A stretch of DNA of 16,679 nucleotides. Origin: JAKANM01 sp964356495 (GTDB lineage Bacteria > Patescibacteriota > Patescibacteriia > Magasanikbacterales > GWA2-37-8). The notes beneath the pieces are model-generated. The model was not told the origin of the DNA, did not search any database, and was given only the letters and a program-made list of their open reading frames with translations. The translations under genes and the position numbers were made by a program. The DNA is taken from contig CAYHHR010000021.1 of NCBI GenBank assembly GCA_964356495.1, forward strand, positions 1 through 16,679, given 5' to 3'. Below are positions 1 through 8,900 of the stretch, piece by piece (within the stretch, counting starts at the first letter, position 1; each line of letters starts with the position of its first letter).

Positions 1-1187
1 AATTGCCCGTATGTCTTCGCCGTCCGCAACTGCCGTCTAGCAAATGAACCCTCTCTGGTCTGTCCCAACGTAGCAACACCCATCGTAACTTTCTTGCCAA
101 TATCCACCGCCTTGCCAGTCCACTCCGCGCCGATGCCGCCGAGTTGCTGGGTAACTTTTATCCCGACGAGCAACATGCCGATCGCGATCACAAAATTTAC
201 TAAGTTCTCCCACTCCAAAGCTTTACCGATGCCGGATGATTGAGAAAATGCATTGCCGCCATTCTGAGCAGACGGCCCTGTAAACTTAAATTCATCTTTT
301 ACCATACCATTGCCTACCGTCACCAGAGTCAGCCACAAAAAGAAAACCAATACCGGACCGGTAATCACATTTTTGCCAAACTGACTCCACCACTCGCTGG
401 CGTACGACTTGGTCTGATCCAAAACACCAAGCACAAACGCGATCGGCGAAAGCACGATCAGCACCCACAGCACGAGCACGCGCGCGACCAGCATCGCGAG
501 CAATATTCCGCTCGTGACCAGAATAGTCACGGCGATAAATAAAGACGCCATGCTGGCGAGGAAAACGTTAATACCATTTATATCGCGGCTACCGGCGTTT
601 TCACTAAAGCTTCTAATAGAATCCAAACTAAAAGCGCGAATAAAATTACCGCCGATCGTCGAGGCGATGCCGTTCACGAAAGTAATCATCACAACCTGCG
701 CGGCGTCGATGATGACCCCGCAAATCACGCGGCTGAAATTCACGAGCACCGCCGCGGCGACCAATTTGAACAACATGTGTTTCCATTCGTAATGTTCGAT
801 GCCGAGGATCGTGCCAAACGCGATAATGAGAAGCGCGACCACGAAAACCATGTTGGTCAGATCCCTTACCATGACCCAGCCGACGTTTACCGCCTCCGAA
901 CTCAGATAACCATTGTAACTGGCAACCTGGACGATAAAGGCGAGAACAAAAAGCATCAGCGAAAGCGCCAATTGCGTCACAGCAAGCATGATCCGAGAAA
1001 TAAAACCCAACACCGCATCAGCTGTCCAATTCATGAAACCGCTTTCCGCGGCCAGAACCGGCTTCGTGAAAAAAACTGACGAAACGAAAATTACTAACAA
1101 AAAAGCCGCAACCAAAAAGAAAACCCTCTTCCCTTTCAAGGTTTTCTGCATGAAATAGTTTAAGTTTTTGTAAAGTTTTTTTAGCAT
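1..1187 (-). CDS. Polytopic membrane protein, VirB6/TrbL-like (3' end cut by window edge)
   Basis: The reading frame stays open from an ATG at 1187 to the left edge (395 codons, no stop). Residues 1-21 are Lys/Arg-rich, followed by a hydrophobic segment (about 22-41) ending in KPVLAA, which looks like a signal peptide or first membrane segment. Further hydrophobic segments lie near 60-90, 112-130, 141-160, 212-255, 275-292 and 329-345. The stretch at 141-160 (KLVAAAVLVNFSRVICGVII) and a long central double helix resemble the VirB6/TrbL-like proteins found in CPR type IV secretion/pilus loci. That assignment is from topology and remembered family pattern, not a search. A GTG two codons upstream (1193) is an alternative start; an in-frame TGA lies just above it, and Met13 (1151) is possible. 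No clear Shine-Dalgarno is visible. The gene follows the four-helix-bundle gene on the same strand and is probably co-transcribed from the promoter at 1720-1748. Role: likely a membrane channel or scaffold component. Confidence 0.75.
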   Translation of the reverse strand, partial: MLKKLYKNLNYFMQKTLKGKRVFFLVAAFLLVIFVSSVFFTKPVLAAESGFMNWTADAVLGFISRIMLAVTQLALSLMLFVLAFIVQVASYNGYLSSEAVNVGWVMVRDLTNMVFVVALLIIAFGTILGIEHYEWKHMLFKLVAAAVLVNFSRVICGVIIDAAQVVMITFVNGIASTIGGNFIRAFSLDSIRSFSENAGSRDINGINVFLASMASLFIAVTILVTSGILLAMLVARVLVLWVLIVLSPIAFVLGVLDQTKSYASEWWSQFGKNVITGPVLVFFLWLTLVTVGNGMVKDEFKFTGPSAQNGGNAFSQSSGIGKALEWENLVNFVIAIGMLLVGIKVTQQLGGIGAEWTGKAVDIGKKVTMGVATLGQTREGSFARRQLRTAKTYGQ

Positions 1188-1200
1188 GGACACACTTGTT

Positions 1201-1268
1201 CAAGTATCAATTATCATGTATCAGGTACCAAGTAATTACTAATTATCAAGTATCAAATACTAATTATT
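1201..1268. repeat. Degenerate TATCAAGTATCAA-type repeat, downstream flank of four-helix-bundle gene 1
   Basis: An AT-rich stretch made of variants of the 8-10 nt word CAAGTATCAA / AATTATCA. It covers the stop codon of the four-helix-bundle gene and nearly all of the gap to the next gene. An inverted, related stretch lies on the other side of the gene (1672-1702), so the gene sits between imperfect inverted repeats. Confidence 0.6.
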
Positions 1269-1667
1269 TAGCTTTTCTTTTAAATCATTCTTATCCAAGG
1301 TTGTCGTGATTTTTTGAAAAATTAAATTTAGTTCATGAGCTTCCTGCCACAACTCTCTCAATTCAGTTTTTCTCTCCTCTACGTCTGCCGCTAACATACG
1401 GAACCAATGCTTGGTTTCCTGCGCTTCTTTCTTACAAATAAATATCTTATTTCTAAAATCTTTCCTTGAACTTGCGCCTCGAGCCTCCATATAATTCGCG
1501 CCTACACTGGTTGCGGATCTAACTAATTGACTTACTAACGGAGTTAGAATAAAATCCTTCCTTAATGTTCGACAAAATTTTATTGTTTTCTCTCCAAAGC
1601 TTGCTGTTCTGTCCTCTAAATCGTTATTTTTTGCATTTCCTGAACGAAGTGAAACTAATTGATTCAT
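1260..1667 (-). CDS. Four-helix-bundle protein (S23/IVS family), copy 1
   Basis: 135 aa. The core motif LVRSATSVGANYMEA (about residues 48-62), followed by KDFxxKIxICKKEAQETKHWF and LWQEAHEL, is diagnostic of the S23 ribosomal-protein-like/IVS four-helix-bundle family, the fold also used by Avd proteins of diversity-generating retroelements. Family members occur in intervening sequences of 23S rRNA genes and, in CPR and Bacteroidetes, as scattered single genes; their biochemical role is not established. Here it is a normal full-length member (family about 110-135 aa). A good extended -10 promoter lies 50-80 nt upstream. It is followed after 72 nt of repeat by the VirB6-like gene. It is paralogous to the gene at 11853-12248 (clear similarity through the central and C-terminal helices; divergent N-termini). 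By eye its base composition is more AT-rich than that of its neighbours. Confidence 0.9.
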   Translation of the reverse strand: MNQLVSLRSGNAKNNDLEDRTASFGEKTIKFCRTLRKDFILTPLVSQLVRSATSVGANYMEARGASSRKDFRNKIFICKKEAQETKHWFRMLAADVEERKTELRELWQEAHELNLIFQKITTTLDKNDLKEKLNN

Positions 1668-1671
1668 TGAA

Positions 1672-1702
1672 AATTATTTGATAATTGATAACTGATACTT
1701 GC
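1672..1702. repeat. Degenerate TTGATAACTGATACTTG repeat, upstream flank of four-helix-bundle gene 1
   Basis: The minus-strand leader of the gene contains CAAGTATCAGTTATCAATTA, an inverted relative of the repeat on the 3' side of the gene (1201-1268). Seen directly; the match is imperfect. Confidence 0.55.
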
Positions 1703-1719
1703 TAATTTCATTTGATGTT

Positions 1720-1748
1720 ATTATACCACAAAAATAGACTACCAACAA
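1720..1748 (-). promoter_or_regulatory. Sigma70-type extended -10 promoter for four-helix-bundle gene 1 and the membrane-protein gene
   Basis: On the minus strand TGGTATAAT forms an extended -10 (perfect TATAAT at 1725-1720). A weak -35 TTGTTG lies 17 nt upstream (1748-1743). The predicted start near 1713 gives a leader of about 45 nt. It is divergent from the plus-strand promoter at 1784-1812. Confidence 0.65.
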
Positions 1749-1783
1749 TTTAAATGGGGATAAAGTTTTTTTGGCACCCCCCC

Positions 1784-1812
1784 TTGACAAAACACGTATT
1801 TTAGGGTATACT
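1784..1812 (+). promoter_or_regulatory. Strong sigma70-type promoter for the lipoprotein gene
   Basis: Perfect -35 TTGACA (1784-1789), 17-nt spacer, -10 TATACT (1807-1812). The predicted transcript starts near 1819, giving a leader of about 165 nt before the ATG at 1985. Confidence 0.8.
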
Positions 1813-1856
1813 TTACTGTTTTTCGCATGATAGAATTTGCAGTAGAAAAACGCCCG

Positions 1857-1933
1857 CCTGCCGGCGAGGCAGGATGGCTTTTGGCCATTTCGCTCGTTTC
1901 AAGATGAAGAAGCCTGCCCGCCGATGAGGCGGG
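1857..1933 (+). promoter_or_regulatory. Leader with three consecutive short hairpins
   Basis: Three stem-loops follow one another in the 5' leader of the lipoprotein gene: CCTGCC/GGCAGG with loop GGCGA (1857-1873), ATGGC/GCCAT with loop TTTTG (1874-1888), and CCCGCC/GGCGGG with loop GATGA (1917-1933). None is followed by a T-run, so they are not obvious terminators. The first belongs to a small CCTGCC..GGCAGG palindrome type also seen at 2819-2833 and 14847-14870. No known riboswitch class was recognised. They may stabilise the mRNA or be inserted palindromes. Confidence 0.5.
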
Positions 1934-1984
1934 TTAGTAAAACCCCAAACCGGCTCAAAAGGCCAGAAACAAGGGAGTCGTACC

Positions 1985-2818
1985 ATGATGAAAGAACTGA
2001 AGCAAGAAGCAATTCTCGCGCTCGCAAGGTGGCTGCCTCTCATCGTTGCTCTAACGGGCTGCGTTCAGCCGGGAACGAGAATCGACGACGGAACGTCGTG
2101 CGTGGTGGCGGCCGATGTCAACCAGACCGACGGCGGTTACCAGCAGATCACGACCGACGGCGGGACAGTCGTCACCAAACTCGAAACTCCGACCGACCTC
2201 GTCGCGGTGGAACAGAACGACATCAACGCCGTTCAGCTGACCTGGGTCTCTCACTCGACTGGCGATTTCGTCAGCTGGGTCGAGAAGTCCTGGATTTTCT
2301 CCAGCGACTCCACCAACAAGGTCAACTCCCGCACGGAGAAGCTCTCCAACGGCGACATCCTCGGAAGTTCCTTGAAGGTCAAGGATATGAAAGAATTGTC
2401 GTTTCGCGTCAAGGACTGTTTGAAAGACAACAGCGCTTGCGCCGACTACTCCGGAGCTGTTTCGACGCCGATCCTCCCCTTTAACCTGAAGGCGGCGACC
2501 AACATCGTCGTTACTGAGGTCCCTTCGGAAAAAGGACATGCTTACCGGGCGATCGAGGTCAGCTGGACCGACAATTCCTATGGGGAGATCTTCAGCGAAA
2601 TCTGGATTTGTGGGACGTCAGTGCAGTGCCCCTTGTTGGCACCCGGCCTCTCTACCACTAGTTCGAATCCATATTTACCGCCTACAAACACGATGGTACA
2701 TGATTACCTCCTGCCAAATACAACCATTTGGGTGGTGGTAGGAGTAGGCACAGGCCAACAATTCAGCGCCTACGACACCATCTATTCCCCGTCTGTGAAA
2801 TTCACCACTTCGCCCTAA
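1985..2818 (+). CDS. Secreted lipoprotein with two fibronectin type III-like domains
   Basis: 277 aa. The start is fixed by AAGGGAG at 1971-1977, 7 nt before the first of two adjacent ATGs. A type II signal peptide ends in the lipobox LTGC (Cys26 lipidated), so the mature protein should sit on the outer face of the membrane. It continues with an extracellular linker, then two FN3-like beta-sandwich domains: about 65-162 (opening PTDLVAVEQNDINAVQLTWV) and about 165-275 (opening NIVVTEVPSEKGHAYRAIEV, then SWTDNS). A few Cys pairs (for example CLKDNSAC) could form disulfides. It is the only plus-strand gene of the window, with its own promoter, leader and terminator. By eye its first two thirds are clearly more G/C-rich than the flanking genes, which hints at separate ancestry. 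It likely binds surface partners; the ligand is unknown. The N-terminus is confident, the FN3 call moderate. Confidence 0.8.
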   Translation: MMKELKQEAILALARWLPLIVALTGCVQPGTRIDDGTSCVVAADVNQTDGGYQQITTDGGTVVTKLETPTDLVAVEQNDINAVQLTWVSHSTGDFVSWVEKSWIFSSDSTNKVNSRTEKLSNGDILGSSLKVKDMKELSFRVKDCLKDNSACADYSGAVSTPILPFNLKAATNIVVTEVPSEKGHAYRAIEVSWTDNSYGEIFSEIWICGTSVQCPLLAPGLSTTSSNPYLPPTNTMVHDYLLPNTTIWVVVGVGTGQQFSAYDTIYSPSVKFTTSP

Positions 2819-2833
2819 CCTGCTTACGGCAGG
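2819..2833. repeat. Short palindrome CCTGC..GCAGG
   Basis: A 5-bp stem CCTGC/GCAGG with loop TTACG directly after the lipoprotein stop codon. Same type as the first hairpin of the gene's leader, so the gene is bracketed by these palindromes. Confidence 0.5.
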
Positions 2834-2879
2834 CAAGCTTCTTCCCGATCAAGTTCCCCTCACCGCAGGGGAGCAAAAA

Positions 2880-2915
2880 CCCGCCAGTCATTACGATGGC
2901 GGGTTCTTCTTTTTT
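2880..2915 (+). terminator. Bidirectional intrinsic terminator between converging genes
   Basis: A 7-bp stem CCCGCCA/TGGCGGG (2880-2886 and 2897-2903) followed on the plus strand by TTCTTCTTTTTT. On the minus strand the stem is followed by five T (2879-2875). It can therefore end both the lipoprotein transcript and the giant-gene transcript, which converge here. A second small stem CCCCT/AGGGG lies at 2856-2871. Confidence 0.8.
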
Positions 2916-2923
2916 GGTAAAGC

Positions 2924-5900
2924 TTATTTAATATACTTAACAACTATCTGCCCCGCAAATGGCGTCCAAGCCTGAGTATCGGTACTGCATTGATCAACTC
3001 CTCCATTCCAACTGTTGTCATAACAGCCGCCGTTATTGGCGGTACAACTGCCGTTGCACCAACCCCAATTATCTTTTACTTGCACTTTAGGTTTAAAGAT
3101 GCAACAGCCATCGGGGTAATTACCCGAAAGATTCAGATCGCACAATGAAGCATTTGACGTATAACCGTAAGCTGTGGTATCAAGGCAGGAGTAAAAATTC
3201 GTGATGTGGAAAAAGGCGTTGTCGCAAGTAACATCTTTGATATGTCCATAATCACTCGCGGTCTCGACCGCTTCACAGGCTTCGGTTGGCTGGTCTCCGG
3301 TTTTCGCGCCGGCTATTAATCCGCGTTTATTTCGGAAATAGCCGGTGAGCGGCGTGACAAATGATCCATCGTTCCAATCAATGGCCACCTTGCGGAGCGG
3401 CATTTGATTTCGATCCGCGAACATAAAGAAGTCCAATGAGACTGAGAGTGAATCCTGATCGGTTTTAATCGTGCCGTTTTTCGAAGTGATTCCTCCCGAG
3501 GTTATCGAAAAACCTTGTGCCACGGCTTCCAGGTAATTCGGCGCGCCATTTAAGAGAACTTGGTCGCCTAATGGATGTATTACTGGAGAAACATGTGCTC
3601 CTCCGGTTACATTCGTTAGACCAATAGCAGTCGGAGCATAACTGGCGCCATTCCATTGATAATTTCCAGCGGTATTGGCGTATAACTGTGATAGAGCATT
3701 AATACCCGACTGAAGCATCTGAGTTTCAGAATAACTCCTATACGGGAAATAACTAAAAGCCAGACCCGGTGTATAGCTTGATACATAATTTGCCGTCGTG
3801 CCCACGACAGGACACCCTATTATGGTGCCGCCACCTATGGAGCATGCTGGTAGTGAGTGTTTAGTTAAAGAGATCGCATTGAGAGGCGATAGCAGTGTCC
3901 CCTCATCAAGACTGCCAAAGGGCGCTATCTCTTCATCATGATAGACAGACTTACCCATTACGGCCATATTAAAACCAGTATTAGGACCATTTTTTACATT
4001 CCAAAGATTGTCGGTCCGGGGTACGGTTCGATTTGGGAGAGAATATCCGTTTTGTGCGGGATTAACCCTGGCATCCGTCACGGCCCGACAGATCTGACGC
4101 AATTTAACTGTTATTTTATATTCAACCTGATCATTGCCGGCGTTTGAGTATGGATAAGCAGTATCATTCTTACAATTAATTGGGGCTGGTGAAATGATAA
4201 TTTTTTGGCCAGAGGGGATATTATTGAAACGACCGCAAAAAAAGGTATCTAATCTATTAAACGAATGATCAGATGATCCGAAATCCATTTTGAAGGCATG
4301 CCATAGTACCGGTTCATCTATCCCCCCATACCAGTTAGATTCGTCAGCAACTAAAGGATGATCTGGAATCGGGCAGGCATCAGTGATGTTACTATTCATG
4401 ACTTCCCATATACTAAGACCATTTTTATCAGTAAGAAGCGGCCATAGCTGATCGGTCGCCATACTGCCTTTCAGCCCAGGGTTGACTATTCCTCTATCGG
4501 GCCATTGAGACAAGACCGTCTGGTTGGTCGGCAGATTAATGCCAGTTCCACTACTTCCAGCGTCTGGCAATACATCCGATGAGGTGTAAAGCATAACAAA
4601 ATGCGAACCGGTACCGTCCTTATAAAAACCTCCAGTCACGACGCCGGTTTGGGGCCCAGGTTGCCGGGGCGATGCTATAGTCGAAACCTTATAATAAGGT
4701 TGAAAACTGCTGCTATTTTTTAAGTTGGGGAATTTAAATATTGTTGTCCCTGGCCCACTATATGTAATGTTGTGAGCGCCGCCGAGGTCTTGTTGTAAAC
4801 TATATATAACATCAACATCAATCTCTTCTATATCATCTATCGTAATTTTCGCCAGGTCCGCGGGGAAATCTGTGGCTGGGATTCCAGCCTGATTACCAAA
4901 TTCAAACTGGCTACCACTCCACCTAACCTTACTGTGAGCCCCCCAATAATCTCCCCCACAATATTCCTTACCCTCTACCGTTCCTCGTTGCCTACTCGTC
5001 ACTTTGTACTGCGGCAACCCAAACCCTTGATCACTAATTGGCGTATAATTCATGCTAGCAGCGCCTTTACTTATTCCAGCTGGAGAGAACGCAAAGCTGA
5101 AGCTTTTTTCAGTCGAAGGAGCAGCACTATTTAGACAGTATCGACCGCCGTTTTTTTGAATTTTCCAATCACCCAGCGCCTCGGTGTGCTGGTTGTTGAT
5201 ATCGGCCGCGCCGGCGAGCGATTCGATCGGATACCAGGTGAGACAGGCATTCTGACTCGGGTCGCTGTTTAGATGCCTGTTGTTATCTTGTTCCAGACAA
5301 AAGCCGTGGAGGCCAACAAAGGCATGCGAACTTTTCAGCAATTCACAAACTCCGCCGGGTCCGCAGGTCGTATCATCTTTACACTCTTTCCCGTCCTGCG
5401 CAAATTGCCCACCGAGACAAATACCGGTTGGCGGGCTATCCTTCACTGTTTGGACTAATTTTGTCTTCCGATCGGTAGAACCGGTCAAATCAGATTTCCA
5501 ATACTTCGTGAAAAGATCGCCATACTTCACCTTGCGGTAGTCGCATTCGCATTGATTATAACCTTTTGCCCCCGTATCATCCTCGTCGCAAAAATGCGCG
5601 TTTTTGAAAAATGGCGAACCGCCGACCCTCAAGATGCCGACGAGCCTCGGCGTGCTCGGGAACGGCGAATCGGCTTCCGGATAGGCGCGGCAGATTTGCT
5701 TGGCTTTACTAAAGGAGCTGTCCGGCTTAGCAGGACTGCCATCGGCGAAGGCAACGCATTGATTATTTACGCACCAACCGTTGACGCCGCAGGCGGAATC
5801 ATTATCTTTACAGGTGGTATCTTTACCGGTGCCCCCAACCGCGCAATTTTTAGTAAAAGTTACATCCACTCCACACGGAACACGTTTTACCAATCTCCAA

Positions 5901-8900
5901 TCATCCGGGCTGGCGCTGGAAGCCGCAAAATTCATCTGATCCAGCTGATCAACCGGATAATTTCCAGGGATCGAATAGCCATCATAGTCCAGATCGTACC
6001 AACCGATGCCGCGCTGACGATAAATATTGGCGTCCAAAATCGGACCGGGAGACCTCGGAATACAACGAGCGCCCTCACACCGCGCCAGATTACCCCAGGT
6101 AATTTCCTTGTAAGCGTTACTTTGCTCGTCATAGGATGAGAATGACAGCAGTGGTTTTAGCCATTCACCGCACTCGCGATCCTGGGCGACTTTCATAATG
6201 ATATTGGCGTCATTGCCGCCAGCATTAACCGGACTCGCCAACACGCCGGCATTGTCATTGCTATTTCGGTAGGTGGTCGTGGTATGCCAGGATTTGGTGG
6301 GGTTGTCGGTCTGATCAAACAGCGCGCAACCAAACTTCTGGCTTACTTGTCCGCTACAATCGCCCTCGGTAACCTTGTCATCTTTTATTAAATAATAAGA
6401 CTTGCCCTTCCCGCTTCGATCAACATCCGCGTGATCAACGAACTCCGCGCATCTATTCTGATCGGCGGGACAGAGACCGACAAAATTAGAAAAATTTGAA
6501 CTGACGGCGATACCTGAAGGACCTTGAAACTGTCCGGCACCGCTACTATAGGGTCCGTAACTCGTCCAGACCCCAGAAGACGGGTTTAACTTTTGGACAC
6601 GTTTATTTCCAAAATCCGTCACATAGATATCTCCACCTGAATCGAAAGCGACGCCGACAGGTTGAATTAACTCATGACTATCCCCGCTACTATAGGGTCC
6701 ATAACTCGTCCAGACCCCAGAAGACGGGTTTAACTTTTGGATGCGATTGTTGCCGTAATCCGCTATATATATATTACCATCAATACCGACAGCAACGCCG
6801 CCTGGAGAGTTAAGCTGATTGCTACCGGAGCCCAACGAACCATAACTCGTCCAGACCCCAGAATACGGGTTTAACTTTTGGATGCGATTGTTGCCAGTAT
6901 CCGCCACATAAATATTTCCNNNNNNNNNNNNNNNNNNNNNNNNNNNNNNNNNNNNNNNNNNNNNNNNNNNNNNNNNNNNNNNNNNNNNNNNNNNNNNNNN
7001 NNNNNNNNNNNNNNNNNNNCGGGTTTAACTTTTGGATGCGATTGTTGCCAGTATCCGCCACATAAATATTTCCGACAGGGTCGACTGCGACACCATATGG
7101 ATATTTGAGTTGGTTGCTACCAGAGCCCAACGAACTATAACTCGTCCAGACCCCAGAGGACGGGTTTAACTTTTGGATGCGATTGTTGCCAGTATCCGCC
7201 ACATAAATATTTCCGGCGAAATCGAGAGCGGCACCGTATGGATACTTGAGCTGGTCGCTTCCTGAGCCCAACGAACCATAACTGGCTAGGTAATCGCCTG
7301 CTGAATTAAACTTTAAGATACGATGATTACTGTAATTCACAACATAGAATACAAACTTCGACACAAAATCGCAGGGGACATTGTCAGAAACAACGCAGGA
7401 GTTAGTCGAGCCGCAATCGGCTACAGCAGAATTTTTTGTGCATGGACCTCCAGGAACCCCGGAACAAATCCCAATCGGATTATTCTGATACCAACCATCG
7501 ACATGAGTAGTGACTCCACCAACGCTTGTCGATATATTTGTTCGATACTCACAAAGCTGACCACTGGTCTGAGGATCTTTGAAATAATTAACCTCCGCGC
7601 CATCAGAAAAAATACTGCATCCTACTGCCTCAGATTGGCAAAGTGCAGAGCTGTATTTGCTTGGATCATTTTTTATAGTAGTCGTAACGTAAGCGATAAT
7701 ACCGGCATTGCTAGTTTTAACGCCAGCATAAGTACAGCCGATATCCGCCTGACTGCAAGAAGCGCTCTGATTCGCGACGAGGTAAATCGGCGAGGTAGAC
7801 GGGGTATCCGCGGGAATAATAATCGCGGAATTTGTAATCGCGCCAGCTCCGGCTACCGCCTTGATCTCGTCTGGTGTATGGCCGAGGATGTTAACATAGC
7901 AACCAGTTTGACCAGTGGGAACTACACATGAATACGTATCACCGGTAGTGGCTGGGATAACGCGAGTAACAGTCGCTCCGCCGGCGCCAGCAAACCAAAC
8001 ATTGTAAACATCGGATAGCGGACTCGCGGTATTACGCGTATCGAACAGACCGGTACAGCCGATCGCGCCCTCACGGCAAAGCGAACTAAAATTCCTCAAA
8101 TCAAAAGTGCGTTTCTGCGGATCGGTATACGTCTGACAGCCAAGCGCCTCGCCTGGAAGACCATCATCCGGATGGCTATTGCAGACCGGATCAACGCTGA
8201 GAGATTTTTTCACCAAATAAATATAATCAGCGACTTTGACGAGCCGAACATTATCAAGATAGGTCGGCATAGTGATGCTCGACTTGAAATCCAGGCTTGC
8301 GGTCGTGGTATTCGCTAGATATTCGACCGGACCGAGATGGTATTGTTGCCAGACACCTTTCTTGATACTAATGGTGTTTAAGGTGCCAAAAGGAATTTCC
8401 GGTGATCCGTCGGCTGGAATAATTTTAACCGCTACCGTGGCATCGGAATCCGAGTAGGCCCAGAAAGTCAAATCATACGATTTGCCGATGTCAAAAGTTA
8501 CCTTACGTCCGACCTCGCCGAAAGCATGGTAAATGTCGCCATAATTAAACACCAATGAATGCTCGCCAACATGAGTTGAAACACCTGCCAAACCGGAGTT
8601 CACTTGCGCGGCTGGCACCCAATTGTCAGTTGAACTCGGACTCTCGAAGGTATCGGTAAAAATATTCTGAATGTTGTTGCCGGCATTGCCTTTGTAAGCT
8701 CGGCAAGTATCGACGGCGGCGGAACATGACCCACTCGCGCCAGCGTTATTTGAAACTCCGGACGCCAGGCCTTCGTAAATACAAACGCCATTACGATACT
8801 TCCCGTTGCTCAGGCACATTTTGCAAACTGGCTTTTCGTCGCTGTCATCCCAAAAACCATATTGGGTGAGACATTTGCCCTGCGTATCCGCCGAGGAATC

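Noticed and set aside
1201..1702. Diversity-generating retroelement around the four-helix-bundle genes
   Set aside because: The Avd-like fold alone is not enough; no reverse transcriptase and no template/variable repeat pair with A-specific changes is in the window.
1924..2539. Overlapping frames of 186 aa (plus) and 162 aa (minus) over the lipoprotein gene
   Set aside because: Arg-rich or low-quality shadows of a G/C-rich gene; the lipoprotein frame has Shine-Dalgarno, signal peptide and lipobox.
5552..6139. 195-aa plus-strand frame opposite the giant gene (also one of 202 aa at 7323-7931)
   Set aside because: Antisense to a convincing long coding region with signal peptide, NHL and Cys modules; no ribosome site, no recognisable domain and poor amino-acid make-up.
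2924..6907. A separate 1,327-aa gene starting inside the NHL repeats
   Set aside because: Its ATG is a Met in the middle of a blade (VADTGNN context) next to the N gap; the frame joins the upstream part when the gap is set to a multiple consistent with the 141-bp unit.
6500..7345. CRISPR-like array
   Set aside because: Regular repeats, but with a 141-bp period, coding for NHL blades, with the 'spacers' themselves conserved and in frame.
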